A program made the translations under genes and the position numbers. A stretch of 64,000 bases of DNA, taken from assembly GCA_015501585.1 (NCBI GenBank), contig JADNRY010000033.1, positions 186,001-250,000 on the forward strand. Reading direction: 5' to 3'. Source of the stretch: Rhodocollybia butyracea (lineage: Eukaryota; Basidiomycota; Agaricomycetes; Agaricales; Omphalotaceae). Shown one piece after another: positions 35,340 to 46,671 of the stretch. The notes under the pieces were generated by a model that was not told the DNA's origin, searched no databases, and saw only the letters and a program-made list of their open reading frames with translations. Position 1 is the stretch's first letter, and every line of letters starts with the position of its first letter.

Positions 35340-35499
35340 CCTTGTTTTCAAAGTCCCAGAATGCTGGCACCAACGGCTACTATGACTTTCATTGCGACAC
35401 TTATCCGCTGGTTTCACCAACCAGGCCCTGGAAATTCCGCATAGGTATTCTCAGGAGGTCTGACGGGTACATTCACTCTCGACGACAGTCCATTCGGTC

Positions 35500-35700
35500 G
35501 ATTCTTGCTCAAGTTTTTGGTAACTGTTATCGATGATTACGTTTTATGTCCTACGTGTAAAACTATCGCCCGAGCTGGCATACATAGTACTTTCCGACTC
35601 GACTAGCTGTGGACCGTGGTGCTATCCTGGAGCTTAAGGTTTCGGAATCGCGTATAACACTCGGATTAAATCGGTTGTCGTTGAATTCTACTCAGCCTCT
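35500..35700 (-). pseudogene. Fragment copied from the gene at 36961-37438
   Basis: The stretch around 35520-35620 is recognisably similar to 37145-37245, including ATCGATGATTA, CCCGAGCTGGCATACATA and CCGACTCGACTAGCTGTGG, with indels that break the frame. It is a local duplicate of part of exon 2 and intron 2 of the 120-residue gene 1.6 kb away. Confidence 0.65.
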
Positions 35701-35912
35701 GCATTGCAAGATGATTGACATTTAGTACAGCGACAGGCAATCCGAAGAGGTTACGGTATGTAGCTAGATGCGAAGGCGACAGTATCATACTACGATATTC
35801 TAACACCATTAGAATCATACTTCTTGGTGATAGGGTTCAAGTAATCCCAGAGCTCCTCAAAACGTCCTGCGTCAAGTCAGACATAGATGAAGAAGCATCA
35901 GCATGTGCATGA

Positions 35913-36631
35913 TCACTCACCATCCGATACATCCTCAAAACCATACCAATCGAACGTCAAATTCAATCTAGTAGAGAGCTCATTCATCAGCTCATCCGAC
36001 GGAATCAGTCCTCCGCCGTTCTGGGTCCATATTTCGTCCTTCCAGGGATATTTGAGGGCAAAGTAATACAGATGAAGATCATCGTGCATAGCTCGCCCGT
36101 AATAGTTATAGTAGCCCGTGAGGCCAAGGTCATCGAGCACATCAGAACAACGAAGACAGAACTCATAAGCGTCAGCTAGGCCTAGAGCTTTAGCTGTCGA
36201 GTCGTCGATTGTGAAGCCGTAGAGTAGTACCTGGTTCTGAGGGCCTAGCAGATACGCGGGAATGGGTGCTGGAACAGTGACCGGGATGGGAGGCCTTTCA
36301 AAGGAATATGTTCCAGACTGAGACAGGATTTATTATTGTGAAGAACGTACTTTGTTCCTAGCAATGAGGGTAGGTACTTGGGGTAGGACGGGTTGCCATT
36401 GTCGCTATCGTTTCAAAAGGTCATAGAGAACAGAAAGAGAACAGAAATTGTAACACTGGGAAAACCTTACAGTGGGCGTTGGACGATGCGTGTTCGACGT
36501 TCGTCAAGGTCGCGTTCTACAGTGGCGTGACACGCCGGCGGCCGCGCCTAATGGGTGCGCCTCCTTGTGGCCGTACCGAAGTCTGGCTTTACCGTTTCTC
36601 CTGCACTTAACTTCAAACCAAATACTGCCAT
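35913..36631 (-). CDS. Conserved-looking protein of unknown function, 183 residues
   Basis: Four minus-strand exons (36631-36593, 36547-36471, 36404-36351, 36294-35913) with introns of 45, 66 and 56 nt join in frame to 552 nt. The protein begins MAVFGLKLSAGET, has a basic segment (ERDLDERRTRIVQRP) and a Pro-rich stretch (PPIPVTVPAPIPAYLLGP), then a folded-looking domain (LYGFTIDDSTAKALGLADAY, GYYNYYGRAMHDDLHLYYF) and an acidic end. No domain is recognised. Four phase-consistent exons make chance unlikely. Confidence 0.6.
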
Positions 36632-36960
36632 GCCATGGGTTACTGGGTGTAACTTGACAGCCCCCGCGCGCATTCCGACACAAGTACTTTTAAATCTCGT
36701 TCCTATTATCCACCCTAGCCATCGTCGATGCCTCCCCTCTGGAAGTCCGTCTGCACAGCACCCTTTTATCGGCTGGGTTTTTCGTCCCTTTATCAAATCT
36801 TCTGATTGTGCTGAATCCGTGGAACCTTGAGCATGGAGATATAACGAACGAAAACCGGTAAATCAGCCGAATATTTCTGCATCTCCTGCCAGCAACACGA
36901 ACAAGCTGCAAAATCCACGGCACACGCGACACACGACACAGGTTCGCATAACATATCTCC

Positions 36961-37438
36961 TCACTCAGTAACAATGAGCATCGCCGGAAAACTAGTAGCA
37001 CGCTCCAAAGGAAGGGAAATTGGGCTTTCAAGCTCAGAAACCATGTCCGCCCGTATCTGTTTCCTTGCGGTGGCCTTCTTCTGAACATAGAGTTCCTCTT
37101 TTATGGTCATACCTGCTGTACCCTCTGGTCGATTCCCGCTCGCACAGTTTTGAAAATTGTTATCGATGATTAGGTTTTATGCGCTACGTGTAAAACTATT
37201 GCCCGAGCTGGCATACATAATTTCCGACTCGACTAGCTGTGGTGCTTTGTATTCGCCCTCTGGGGCTTTTGTGAAAACGTCGCCTAGACCGACGGGGAAG
37301 GTTTCGGAAGGGAATTGGACGAGATGCGGTGGTGTCCGTGTGAGGTATACTCGTAGAAGCGCGTCCTCTGCAGCCTACAAGAAAGTGAGAAAGATACGAG
37401 AAGGAGAGCTAGACCGCACGTACGCGAAATTCCGCCAT
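36961..37438 (-). CDS. Small protein of unknown function, 120 residues
   Basis: Three minus-strand exons (37438-37415, 37374-37188, 37112-36961) with introns of 40 and 75 nt give 363 nt. The sequence runs MAEFRVRAAAEDALLRVYL, then FPVGLGDVFTKAPEGEYKAP, then IKEELYVQKKATARKQIRAD and ends AMLIVTE. No domain is recognised. The final exon could instead splice onward near 36964. A decayed copy of its middle lies at 35500-35700. It shares strand with the neighbouring 183-residue gene, 329 bp away. Confidence 0.5.
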
Positions 37439-37590
37439 CTTTAATGAACTTCCGAACCCTTCTCCCAGCTGGTCCTCCCCTGAAAATATCCCAACGACAA
37501 AAACGGGCGTATTAGAATATCGACCGGTTTCTTTAAGTAATCTAGAAGAACTGTTAAAAACAAACTGACAAGCATGTTTTCATAACGTGC

Positions 37591-38379
37591 CTAGATTTTG
37601 GATGCTCCCGCTGAAACTTTTTTCACCATCTCAAGAAGCGCTTTTTTCGGGTCAAGGAACTTGATCATCCCACGTAAATCCACCTCCCGACTGAGGAAAT
37701 AAGAATGAACAAATTTTCTAGCGGAGGGAAGAGAGCGTTGGTTGTAAACTAGGGCAGTGAGTGCTCTTGGTATTGATGCCAACGCGTCCGAGTGAAGAAC
37801 GCCGGACTTTAATAGGGTACCACGCTGTACGAAAAGCTTTAGAAATAGAACAAGACTTGAATTAGCAATACACACTGATCTATGCCATCGTAACAAAGGA
37901 GTTGCACCCATTTCCTGGGCGACATTTGCGCAAGGTAACGGACCAACATGTGCTGTAACAGCGGCCTTCATGACACGCGTAGGGAGATACGGATATGTTG
38001 CTCTAACATATTCAGTTGCAAAGAGACCCATTAACGAGTTTCCTATTGCCGCAAGCTGCCCATTTGTTACCGGTGCTGGGTCATGAGGTTTGTGCTGCTG
38101 AACCAGTTGTACGAACGACGGGTGGGTGCATACTTGTTGTGTAATTTCTGTCGAGGTAAGGACAGATGCAAGGCCTATTCTATGAGCAAACGCAGATAAA
38201 GCAGTGGAAGGAGGGGGTTGTAAAGAAGCCCAGGCTTCTGGGTTTATAGTCGACTTTGGGATTTCTTGACCTTTGACGGAGAGAAGTTCTTTTGGCGGGA
38301 ATTTCTGAAGGTGTGCAACGGAAAGGGAGGAGGCTAGCTTTGCCGTCGTCGATGCGAGTCGTCGTTGCACATGTCCCAT
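37591..38379 (-). CDS. MRPL3: Mitochondrial large-subunit ribosomal protein mL44 (MRPL3)
   Basis: A single long ORF of 262 residues. It has a basic, Ser/Thr/Arg-containing N-terminus (MGHVQRRLASTTAKLASS) typical of a mitochondrial targeting sequence. The RNase III-like fold is recognisable (LTSTEITQQVCTHPSF, then NGQLAAIGNSLMGLFATEY) and lacks the acidic catalytic set of true RNase III, as in mL44. A C-terminal double-stranded-RNA-binding-like region follows (ALTALVYNQRSLPSARKFVH, SYFLSREVDL). A 39-nt GT-AG stretch inside (VCIANSSLVLFLK) keeps frame and may be a retained intron. It functions in the mitoribosome large subunit. Confidence 0.78.
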   Translation of the reverse strand: MGHVQRRLASTTAKLASSLSVAHLQKFPPKELLSVKGQEIPKSTINPEAWASLQPPPSTALSAFAHRIGLASVLTSTEITQQVCTHPSFVQLVQQHKPHDPAPVTNGQLAAIGNSLMGLFATEYVRATYPYLPTRVMKAAVTAHVGPLPCANVAQEMGATPLLRWHRSVCIANSSLVLFLKLFVQRGTLLKSGVLHSDALASIPRALTALVYNQRSLPSARKFVHSYFLSREVDLRGMIKFLDPKKALLEMVKKVSAGASKI

Positions 38380-40249
38380 TTGCTCGTCGTCGTTCGAGCT
38401 CTCGATTTTTTTAAGCGACCAATACAGTCATGTGCGTCTGGCGCTTGTATTCGGGGATATCACGTGGTAGTCAGTCCGGGCTCCGGGACAGTCAAGCGGT
38501 TCTCTTGGAGGCTTTCTCTCCGGAATTTCTACCTTCATAAACTGCGCTATACAGAGATCTCCCGCTCTTTCTGCTCGAGCCTCACCTGTGGTCCTGTGGC
38601 CTTGTACGCTGCATTTTAAAAATCTCTGAACGGACCCGGTTGGTGTTGGTTATTGACTTCGGCAAGGACGAGTTTGAAGAGATACATCCATAGGATATCC
38701 GGATACTTTACCAAATGGATGAGCACGTCGGGAAATTCTCCTGCCTTTCGTCAAGAACCAGCGCTCCCGAAAATCAAGAGAATGTATGCTTTGAACACGC
38801 AAGCACAATCAAAAATCCGGCAACACTGTCGCACACGAAATCTTTTTTTGTGACGGCCACCATGGCACCTTATCGGTATCTTTTGTCTCTCTCAACGTTC
38901 AATCCTTGTGCTACGGTGGCTATTGAGAGAAGAGTTTTAATGAACGTGACTCGTCCAAACGCACACCTACTGGGTTTCTACTTCAGCAACGTCAGTTCTC
39001 GTTTCCGCGTCTTCTCTGATGAAAAAGAATAAGTATCTGCAGAGATTTCGAGCAACTACCTTTGACTGCAAGAATACCATGCATCTCGTTTTCGTAGTTC
39101 CGCCTTACTCAGCTCCTTGCTCATTAATGATTTGTAATTTTCTTGAGCTCTCTTTGCTTCTGCCCTGCGCTGTGTAGTACTTCCAATGTCGAGTCCCAGG
39201 AGGTCATAATGAAGATTGTGCCAACGGTGTAAAATTAGTCGAGGTCAAAGTTTATCAACCTCGCCGCTTGTCTGCTGAAGTCGACGAAACGGCAATGCTA
39301 GTCAATGACTTCAAGAACTCAATCGATTATTAGCCCCGAACATTGCCATTCTTTTTCCACCCTCAATCCCTCAGATATGTAAGTCAACCCTATGAGTGTG
39401 AGTGGAAACTATGTATGCACATAATTCTACTTCGTGCCTCGACATACTTGATCTGTCTAGCTTGGGGAGTAAAAATGGTCAAACACAGGGAGGGGGATAG
39501 TAAACATTTCGATACGACTACAAATTCTTCTGGATGTCAAGAAGCTCATGCAATGTGTGCTTTCGCTTCCTCTGACCGCATTATCATCAAAGTTTCCCTG
39601 GTCGGATCCATTTCCATTTCGAGGAAGCAATTGTAACCTTCGCTGCAGGGACGAAATGCAGGCCGGGACCGCCACGGCACGAACAGAACTGCTGTAGTAC
39701 AGTAATAGCTTGAAAAGGCTTACCACTATGGCGCCGTATCTTGCGTCTCTCGAATCTCTATGCTCGGTAGAAGCTTTTTGCTGCCTTATCGAGAGCCTGG
39801 TACGTTTCCGGTGCAAAGGCTGGTTCCACGGAACGCAAAACGAGGATTATTCCCATGGTCGGGTGCTGCGATATTGGAACCTTATCGCTGCTGATTATAT
39901 GGCAGGTGCCATATTTGAAAGACGCGTCTGAGCGACACTTCAAACTTTATCGTACCCGGATTGTGCATTATGATTTTTATCACGTCAATAATGATTAGCT
40001 TTAGTTTTACTAAGTGACGCCTCACGCTCACGTGTTACAACACTTACCTCATATGTCCGGATCTATAAACGAATATAAGTACGTTCTTGATTTTCTCTTC
40101 TCTCTACTCGTCTCCCTTAGTCTAATTCGTTTGGCTCATATCGCCTCCATAATTCTCACTACTACGGGCTTCCAAGTTTCAGGTCACTCATTCACACAAA
40201 GTTATTTAAACTACACTCTCTTTTTCATTCAGGACGGACGCCAGCGATT
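38380..40249. other. Mostly non-coding; one short conserved-looking ORF
   Basis: Most ORFs overlap one another and lack protein character. On the minus strand, about 39245-39057 reads HYDLLGLDIGSTTQRRAEAK and KELSKAELRKRDAWYSCSQ, a charged helical composition more like real protein than its surroundings. It has no start or partner exon that I could fix and may be a gene remnant. Confidence 0.35.
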
Positions 40250-42525
40250 ATGATTAACGACGGCTACTTGAAGTTTCCTCTCAGTGTTTTTGTCCTTGGG
40301 ATGTCCTACTTTTTCTGGAAATATGTGCAGCGAAAGCGGAACATGGTGGAAAAGCTTCCAACGCCAGTAAGTCCTCTGAATCCTGATGAACTCAGACTGA
40401 TTACTCAACGGACACTCCAGGACTCAGCGAGCTGGATATGGGGACATGAGCTTCAAGTTTTCAAGTCAGAAGCTTCTGAGATGTACATCAAGTGGGCAGC
40501 ATCGCTCGGGTTAGTGCATAAGGTTAAAGCGGCACTATTCCAACCTGACATCGTATGTGTCATTCGAATCAAAGCTCTCCTATGAAAGGCTTAACCCTTG
40601 TTTTACAATACCAGATCGTTGTGGGAGATAACTTCGCTGCTCATCACATATTGCAAAATACCGATACTTATGGTGCGCTATCTTCTGCATAAATTTTCTG
40701 GGTGGTACTTATACCTCGTTTGTATGTTTGTGTTTAGGGAGAGCACCATTGTTCCTGCAGCTTGTGGCCGGCCTCGCTGGAAAGAGTATTGCAGGCGCTG
40801 AAGGTGAAGATCATAGATACCAACGCAGACTGCTAGCACCAGCATTCACGTATGTATGGACGCAGTCTCCTGCAATGAACATGCTGCTAACGTCGATTTA
40901 GATCAGGTGCCATCGAGGCGATGACTGACAATATATTTTCTTGCGTAGACAAGGTCAATGAATCCCCTCATGCAACAACGTGAGCTCACATGCTGTAACA
41001 GATGTCCCGAAATCTCCGTTCTTCTTTGGTTGGTACCGGTGGCGAGACAAACGGGGCCATTGTAGATATGGTTCCTGTCATGTCCGCCTGCACGTAAGTT
41101 TATCAAGCTGAAGAATTTCAGTCATTTTCCTCACACACTCCCAGTCTAGATATTATCGGAAGAGTTGGTTTCGGGCATGAATTTGAGAGCACTGAAGCGA
41201 AAGCAATCATTTCTGCCTGGCATCAAGACGTAGTCAGATCGCAGACTTTTGCAGGGTTCGTGGCGCCTATCTTGATGACCATCTTCCCTTTTATTACCAA
41301 GTTACCCTTACCCGCCTTCCAAGGCCATGTGGTGAGGAGTATTGTCCATGAGGTCGCAGGAAAAGTTCTATCAGACGGCTCCAAGAACACAAATGTGCTT
41401 GATGGTAATAATATTATGTCTATTCTACTACGCAATGGCAAACAAACCACGGATGAAAAATCAGCAAGTCGACTATCGACTACCCAACTCCTAGATAATG
41501 TCAGTGCTGCTGCTAGTATCCTTACAGTTCACTCATTTTAGTCCCGTTCCCATGATAGATTACGATCATCTTGTGCGTTGAGTAGAGTCTTCTAGCTTGG
41601 TATAACTCATGAACTGTTCAGGATATCTGGACATGAGTCAAGTGCAGTCACTATCGACTTCATACTGCTTCAATTGGCCCAAAATCCTGTAATTCAACGC
41701 AGGCTCCGTCAAGAAGTTCAAACACTACCCTCTCTTAATTACAACAATATCATCACGCTTGAGTATCTCAACGCTATAGTAAAAGAAGGGTAAGTTGCTC
41801 AAATCTTTTTGTTTTGGAACTTCAAATCAACTCTGTGGCTTGTGCTTTTTAGGTTACGTATGTATCCCATTGGTCCACCCACAGAACGCGTAGCCCTTCA
41901 AGATGATATAATACCTCTTAACCAAGCTATCCTTGCTAGGAGTGGAGAAATGATATCCTCATTCGCTGTTAGGGCTGGACAGGTTTGCGTCCGCCGGCCT
42001 GCTGTAGCTTGTTTCCAACTTACCGTTCATACCTTCAGGTACTCCGAATTCCTTGGGCTGTTCTTAACTCTAGTAAACAGGTTTGGGGAAATAATGCATC
42101 CGAATTCATTCCTGAACGATGGATCGAACCTGGAGGCCTCCCGACCTTTGACAAACTTCCCCATGGACCGTGGGGCGATGTATCTTCATTTTGTACGTGG
42201 CATCCCTGTACCCCAATCATTTTTTCAAGATGCTGAGATAAACTGTCTGGCTTCGCTTGCTATGTAGCTGACGGCCCACGAAGTTGCATTGGTTTTCGAC
42301 TCGGTGAGCTACTACATATCTTTGCTTTCGTCAGTTTTTCTCAAGCATTTTTTTGTTTCAGCTGTATTGGAACTCAAGATAATCATCGCTGTTCTAATAC
42401 GCTCATTTGAATTTGAGTGTACAGGGGCAAAGATTGTTCAGCGTTTATCTCCGAGCTTGCAACCCGTTGCCGATGGAAAGGTGGCTGTGATGCCACTCAA
42501 AATATCTCTGGTATCAGAATTATAG
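40250..42525 (+). CDS. Cytochrome P450 monooxygenase
   Basis: About ten short-intron exons run from MINDGYLKFPLSVFVLGMSY (an N-terminal membrane anchor) to the stop at 42523-42525. Hallmarks in order: Pro-rich hinge (KLPTP), C-helix region GEDHRYQRRLLAPAF, I-helix SGHESSAVTIDF (the A/GGx[E][ST]T-type oxygen-binding motif), ExxR as EGLRMYP across a splice, PERWIEPG, and the haem-binding loop FSDGPRSCIGFRLA, which joins across an intron (42191-42267). The haem Cys is present, so a functional enzyme is likely. It would be an ER-anchored class II P450 needing CPR; its substrate is unknown. It has no secondary-metabolism neighbours here. Confidence 0.88.
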
Positions 42526-42544
42526 TTTCAGTCCCATGATTCTA

Positions 42545-42963
42545 AGGTAGGGGACAGGCAAACGCTGGTAACCCCACGTGATTGATTCTCACAGCCATAT
42601 TTAGTAATTTTGCATGCATGTACACTTTTTTATAGTCTAGCAGCACAACCAGACAACTTGGTATAAATCTGCCCCTACAATTCGAGGCTTCTCCTTTTTT
42701 CCCGATATTTTAGGCTGAAATCTGAGAGACTAGATACTCATACAAGGTAAATATCAGTATTTCACTATCTAGTTCTTCAACTCTTAACCTAAAATCATAC
42801 AAAAAAAGAAGCGGCATTGTATGACCTATTCAAACAGATTGTAGGAGGGGATTTGCAAGAGTTGCACTGGGCGTGCTAATATGACCTGAGGAAGTTGTGT
42901 GAACCCAAAATTACTAAATACAGCCGTCACGTGGGGTTAGCAGCGTTTGCCTGTCCTCTACCT
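42545..42963. mobile_element. MITE with about 60-bp TIRs, TA duplication
   Basis: The left end AGGTAGGGGACAGGCAAACG and the reverse complement of the right end match over about 60 bp (also CTAACCCCACGTGA and TATTTAGTAATTTTG), with a short internal indel. TA flanks both sides (42543-42544, 42964-42965), as for Tc1/mariner-type elements. The 419-bp element has no ORF and starts 19 bp after the P450 stop codon. Confidence 0.85.
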
Positions 42964-43535
42964 TACCCAGTAATAAAGCTTCATGGCGTAGCATTGGCCT
43001 AGTTATTTTCAAACAGGTGACTTATATAACTGCTACACTAGAGAAGTACATTTGATATTATTTATGCACGTAGCGTCAATGATATTTGTCGCTTTGACCG
43101 ACTTGATCAAATATTTCTCTACAATCAGGCGAGTCACGCTCTTGCTGGGTGCACTGTAAACGACCAGCTATTGACCACTGAGATGTTTTTATGATACAGA
43201 ATGCAGATAGCCTTCTAGGACTGACTCGAAACTCGGCGCGTCAAGACCAGAATGTAATCCGTAACTCACGTACTCAGCGAGCCTTTCAATGTTGTTGATA
43301 GTTTTACGGTGAGTAAATTCTATGGTATTTTCATCGAGTTTGGGCGTAGAATGTGCCGCGACCTCAAATTTACTTGGAAACCTTCAAGTGTTGTCTTTTT
43401 TTTTTTTTCGCTTGCGAATTGTTTAAGCTATCAAAATTTGAGACGGAGGTTGTATTTGGATTCTGGTAGTTTGACCGCATCCGATTACCCTGGCAGAGCC
43501 CAACCTAGCGATACATATTTCAATTATTGATGATT
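42964..43535. other. No supported gene
   Basis: AT-rich intergenic sequence with a T-run near 43397; no ORF with protein character. Confidence 0.4.
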
Positions 43536-44617
43536 TTAAAAGTCAACGAGATCTAGAAAGTAATCCATGTGCATCGCTGGTATCCGCTGAGACTGCTGTA
43601 CATCGCGTAAAAGCTCCGGAGTATCGTATGATTCGTATCCGCCATAACTCCTGCCCGTGTGGTGCCCAACACAGACCCTCACGAGAAGAGGTTCTGTGAT
43701 TTTTTTCTGTCGGTCAAACGAAGAGAATGAATGAGTTCGTCTAAGCCGTGTTTGCTTTTTCTGTGAGCCACATTCTGATATGTGATAGTGGGGCTGGCTC
43801 ATCTGGCGGCAACCAAGGGTACCAGATTCAAGAGGGGCAAGCCTTGCCTTGCGTTCCAAAATTCGCTCTATGAATTAGATCATATTTAGATCCTGTTATT
43901 TGACGACTGTGCAAGTTGCTCACTGTTTGAGGGATACTCATATACGATATCATCCTCCGAGTCGGAGTCTGACCCAGGATCAGGATGAACAGGCAAATCT
44001 GGAACTGCTCAGAAGAAGTTTCAGAGGGATTAAGATGGAACATCTGTTTTATACAAGCACGTCCGTCGAAGATGTCAATCTCATCCGGGCCTTGATTTGG
44101 TGCATCGTCAAATATTTTGAAGATGGGATAATTCTGAGAACGTGCGTAGTCGAGACTAAAGGGATCAAAACCTTTCAGCTTCAGATATTCAGACACTGCA
44201 TTATAGGTATCTTGAGTGAAACGTTTTCCTCCCATAGTTACTTCAGGTAATGGAAGACCTAACAAAGTCCGTGTCTCCTCTTTCATCGGGCATGAACCTG
44301 ATGCGTTGGAAGACCAGAAGAATGGTGGATCATGCAGCGAAAAATGAGACACCCCATTAACTTTCGTGATTTTGATAGGTTCAATGATGAAATAGTACTC
44401 TTGAGTAGAAAAAGAGGTCAGCATGGGTGAGAGCCTGGGCCAGTCCATCGGATAAACCACAGTGTACCCCACCCTGTCGCAAAAAAACTAATACGGAACC
44501 CAAAATTCAGCTACCGTATCAATGGACTAAAGATATCTCATATTTACTGTATTTATCTGCAGGGTCTTTTAGGTTCAGCTGGTGGAATACATGCCCGGCT
44601 TGTGCAAGCCATGCGGT
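43536..44617 (-). pseudogene. Host gene split by Harbinger element 2, 3' part
   Basis: On the minus strand the pieces run from AWLAQAGHVFHQLNLKDPAD, directly after the target duplication, through YTVVYPMDWPRLSPMLTSF and FDPFSLDYARSQNYPIFK to a last segment ending HMDYFLDLVDF. At least two frame changes occur (near 44480 and 43990). The 5' part is at 49449-50093. The blocks resemble a large lineage-specific family of uncharacterised proteins in Rhizoctonia-like fungi (recall only); no function is proposed. Confidence 0.55.
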
Positions 44618-45358
44618 ACTAGGCGTGCTCAATTAATAAATCCGGTTTCGTGGCTTCCCGCAATTTGTAATAAATTACCGAATATAGAAATTATTGATCG
44701 TATTGATCGTGCGCGCGCTACTTGCGATTATCTTCCGTTTTACTTATCGGTCCACATCGACTGCAACTATGACCAAGGCAGAGACTCAGGAGGAGCTTCT
44801 AAGCTTGGCCTATGCTCTACTTGCTGCATCTGAAGCTCTGAATGACGTTGAGGATAGTAATCTACCAATAGATGACCCAGAGGAAGAGGCAGAGATGCTT
44901 GAGGTTACTGCAGTGTTTATGATGCAAGAAGCACTTGTAATTGAAGGGGATGGCACTCGTGGAGAATACAACCAGTTTGCCAAGTCAAAGGATTGGTTTC
45001 CTACAAGTTTGCAGCAGCCTGATAGATGGTTTCGCAGTAACTATAGGTAAGTTGTTATTTATTCACACCTCGTGTTTCTAGAAGTTATCTCTCACATATA
45101 GGATGAGCCGTGACATGTTTGATCGCCTGGTGTTCATGCTGGCTCCCAATCCCATCTTCCACTCTCCCAAAAAAAAAACAACGACATGTTAAATATCAGC
45201 TTGCAGCCTTTCTCATACGATATGGACAGCGAGGCTCAAATGTACTTGATGTGGCCTCCAAGCTTGGTCTTGGATTTGGGACTGTCCATTTGTACTGCCG
45301 TAGAATCACAAGATCCCTGCGTGAGCTCCGTGGACACAATGTGGGCTGGTTAGGTGAT

Positions 45359-45510
45359 TGTAAGAGCCCTGACTCTTAATGCCTCAGACCATGAGCAAGA
45401 TCTCGTTCTATTAGAGAAATAGACCGAAATGAGTATGTGGTACGAGGATAAGAGTAGACTAATTATGTAATATCGGCGCTAACGGCGATGAATGTGCCGT
45501 AGGCGTTACA
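45359..45510 (-). repeat. LTR copy with internal deletion (3' LTR)
   Basis: 152 bp. Aligned to the other LTR it lacks the 122 bp at 46753-46874; the junction lies within a 5-bp ATGTG present at both ends of the missing segment. Confidence 0.85.
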
Positions 45511-45914
45511 CATGCCCCCTAGATTGACCCCACAGGTCCATCTTACCCAAAAAAAACAAAAGAGAAAGATGGAAAAGGGAAAACATAACAAAGAGAAACA
45601 TACAGTCATCTAATAGGTAACGTACAATGTAGTATGCTGGCAATTTCCATAAGTGCAGAAGAAGAGAAAGTGTCCTGTGAAAATTGCCGGATTCTCTGGA
45701 TGCTGACACTAAGTCCAGATTGAGATGGTGGTGGCACATTGGAGACAGTAGATCTCCAGCGCCATGAATGGGAGCATTGATTGGAGCACAAATATGGTGA
45801 TGGGGAGTTTCAGTGGGTGAGGGTGATGGCATGAGTGTACCAGATTGGGATGGGCAACGACTTGAACGAAGCAAGAGTGAACCAAACGCACCATACACAT
45901 TGTGTTTGACACGT

Positions 45915-46628
45915 TTACGAAGGCCTGTTGGTGGAACAGCAGTCACAGGGGCAATATAAGGCACAGGTGTACACTCGGTTGGAGTGTTTGAGAGATGAAC
46001 ATGAGCTGGCGGTGTGTTCGAGCCCCATGACATGTTCATCCATGAATACTTCAAGTTTCCGGCCTGCTTTCTGCAGTTCAGCCACCTCCCGTGCAAACTC
46101 TGAGGTTGGTTGGAGTCGAAATGAAGGGGAAGTGGGTTTGGAGGGTGAAACCAATGTCAGAGCATGTGGAGATGATTTCAATGCGTTCAATGCGTTCAAA
46201 GCGAGCGTGGGAGTCGGTGATGAGGCAGTAGGAGCGGTCAAAGGTGATGGAGAACTTGGAGCAGGAGGTGGTGTTTGAGATTTGGACAGTTCCATCCCAA
46301 ACTCTTCTCCCAGTCTCTTAATAGACTCTATCATCTGAAAACAGACCTCTGCCTGGAAACCTTCTTCCTTCACTGCCCAGCAACATCTTAATGTTGAATC
46401 CTGCACCACTGCCTCTGCCAAATCCCTACCAGCCACTGAAAGACCATGTTGTTCCCAGAGCTGCTTAAAGTTGACTAGCAGCTGTTGAATTCCCTGGGAG
46501 GAGAAGTCCAGGATCCCAGAGATGTGTGAGAGAGGATCATGAGGGAACATGGAAAGGATTTGAGAAAGAAAAGAGTAAGCCAGAGCCATGACAGAGTCAT
46601 GGCTTGAGTTGTGCTGTTGTGTGGTCAT
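45915..46628 (-). CDS. Gag-like protein of the LTR element
   Basis: A 237-codon ORF starts MTTQQHNSSHDSVMALAYSF 44 bp inside the element. The N-terminal half is helical (PLSHISGILDFSSQGIQQLL; LWEQHGLSV); a Pro/Ser/Thr-rich linker follows, then a helical patch (FAREVAELQKAGRKLEVFMD). No zinc knuckle is seen. In the last third the reading may continue better one frame over (from TPPAHVHLSNTP), which extends to near 45506, so a frameshift is possible. Position and composition fit a capsid-type protein. Confidence 0.5.
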   Translation of the reverse strand: MTTQQHNSSHDSVMALAYSFLSQILSMFPHDPLSHISGILDFSSQGIQQLLVNFKQLWEQHGLSVAGRDLAEAVVQDSTLRCCWAVKEEGFQAEVCFQMIESIKRLGEEFGMELSKSQTPPPAPSSPSPLTAPTASSPTPTLALNALNALKSSPHALTLVSPSKPTSPSFRLQPTSEFAREVAELQKAGRKLEVFMDEHVMGLEHTASSCSSLKHSNRVYTCALYCPCDCCSTNRPS

Positions 46629-46671
46629 ATTGCTGTAATAGTCCTATTCAGGACAAGGTTGCTCAAAAAAG

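Noticed and set aside
36690..37088. 132-codon Arg-rich minus-strand ORF
   Set aside because: Overlaps the better-supported three-exon gene and the intergenic gap; composition is unlike its neighbours.
43309..43530. 73-codon plus-strand ORF downstream of the P450
   Set aside because: Contains a poly-T-derived Phe run and has no domain or exon partner.
45511..46671. Full retroviral-type pol in the LTR element
   Set aside because: The interior is only 1.16 kb and shows no protease, reverse transcriptase or integrase motif in any frame.
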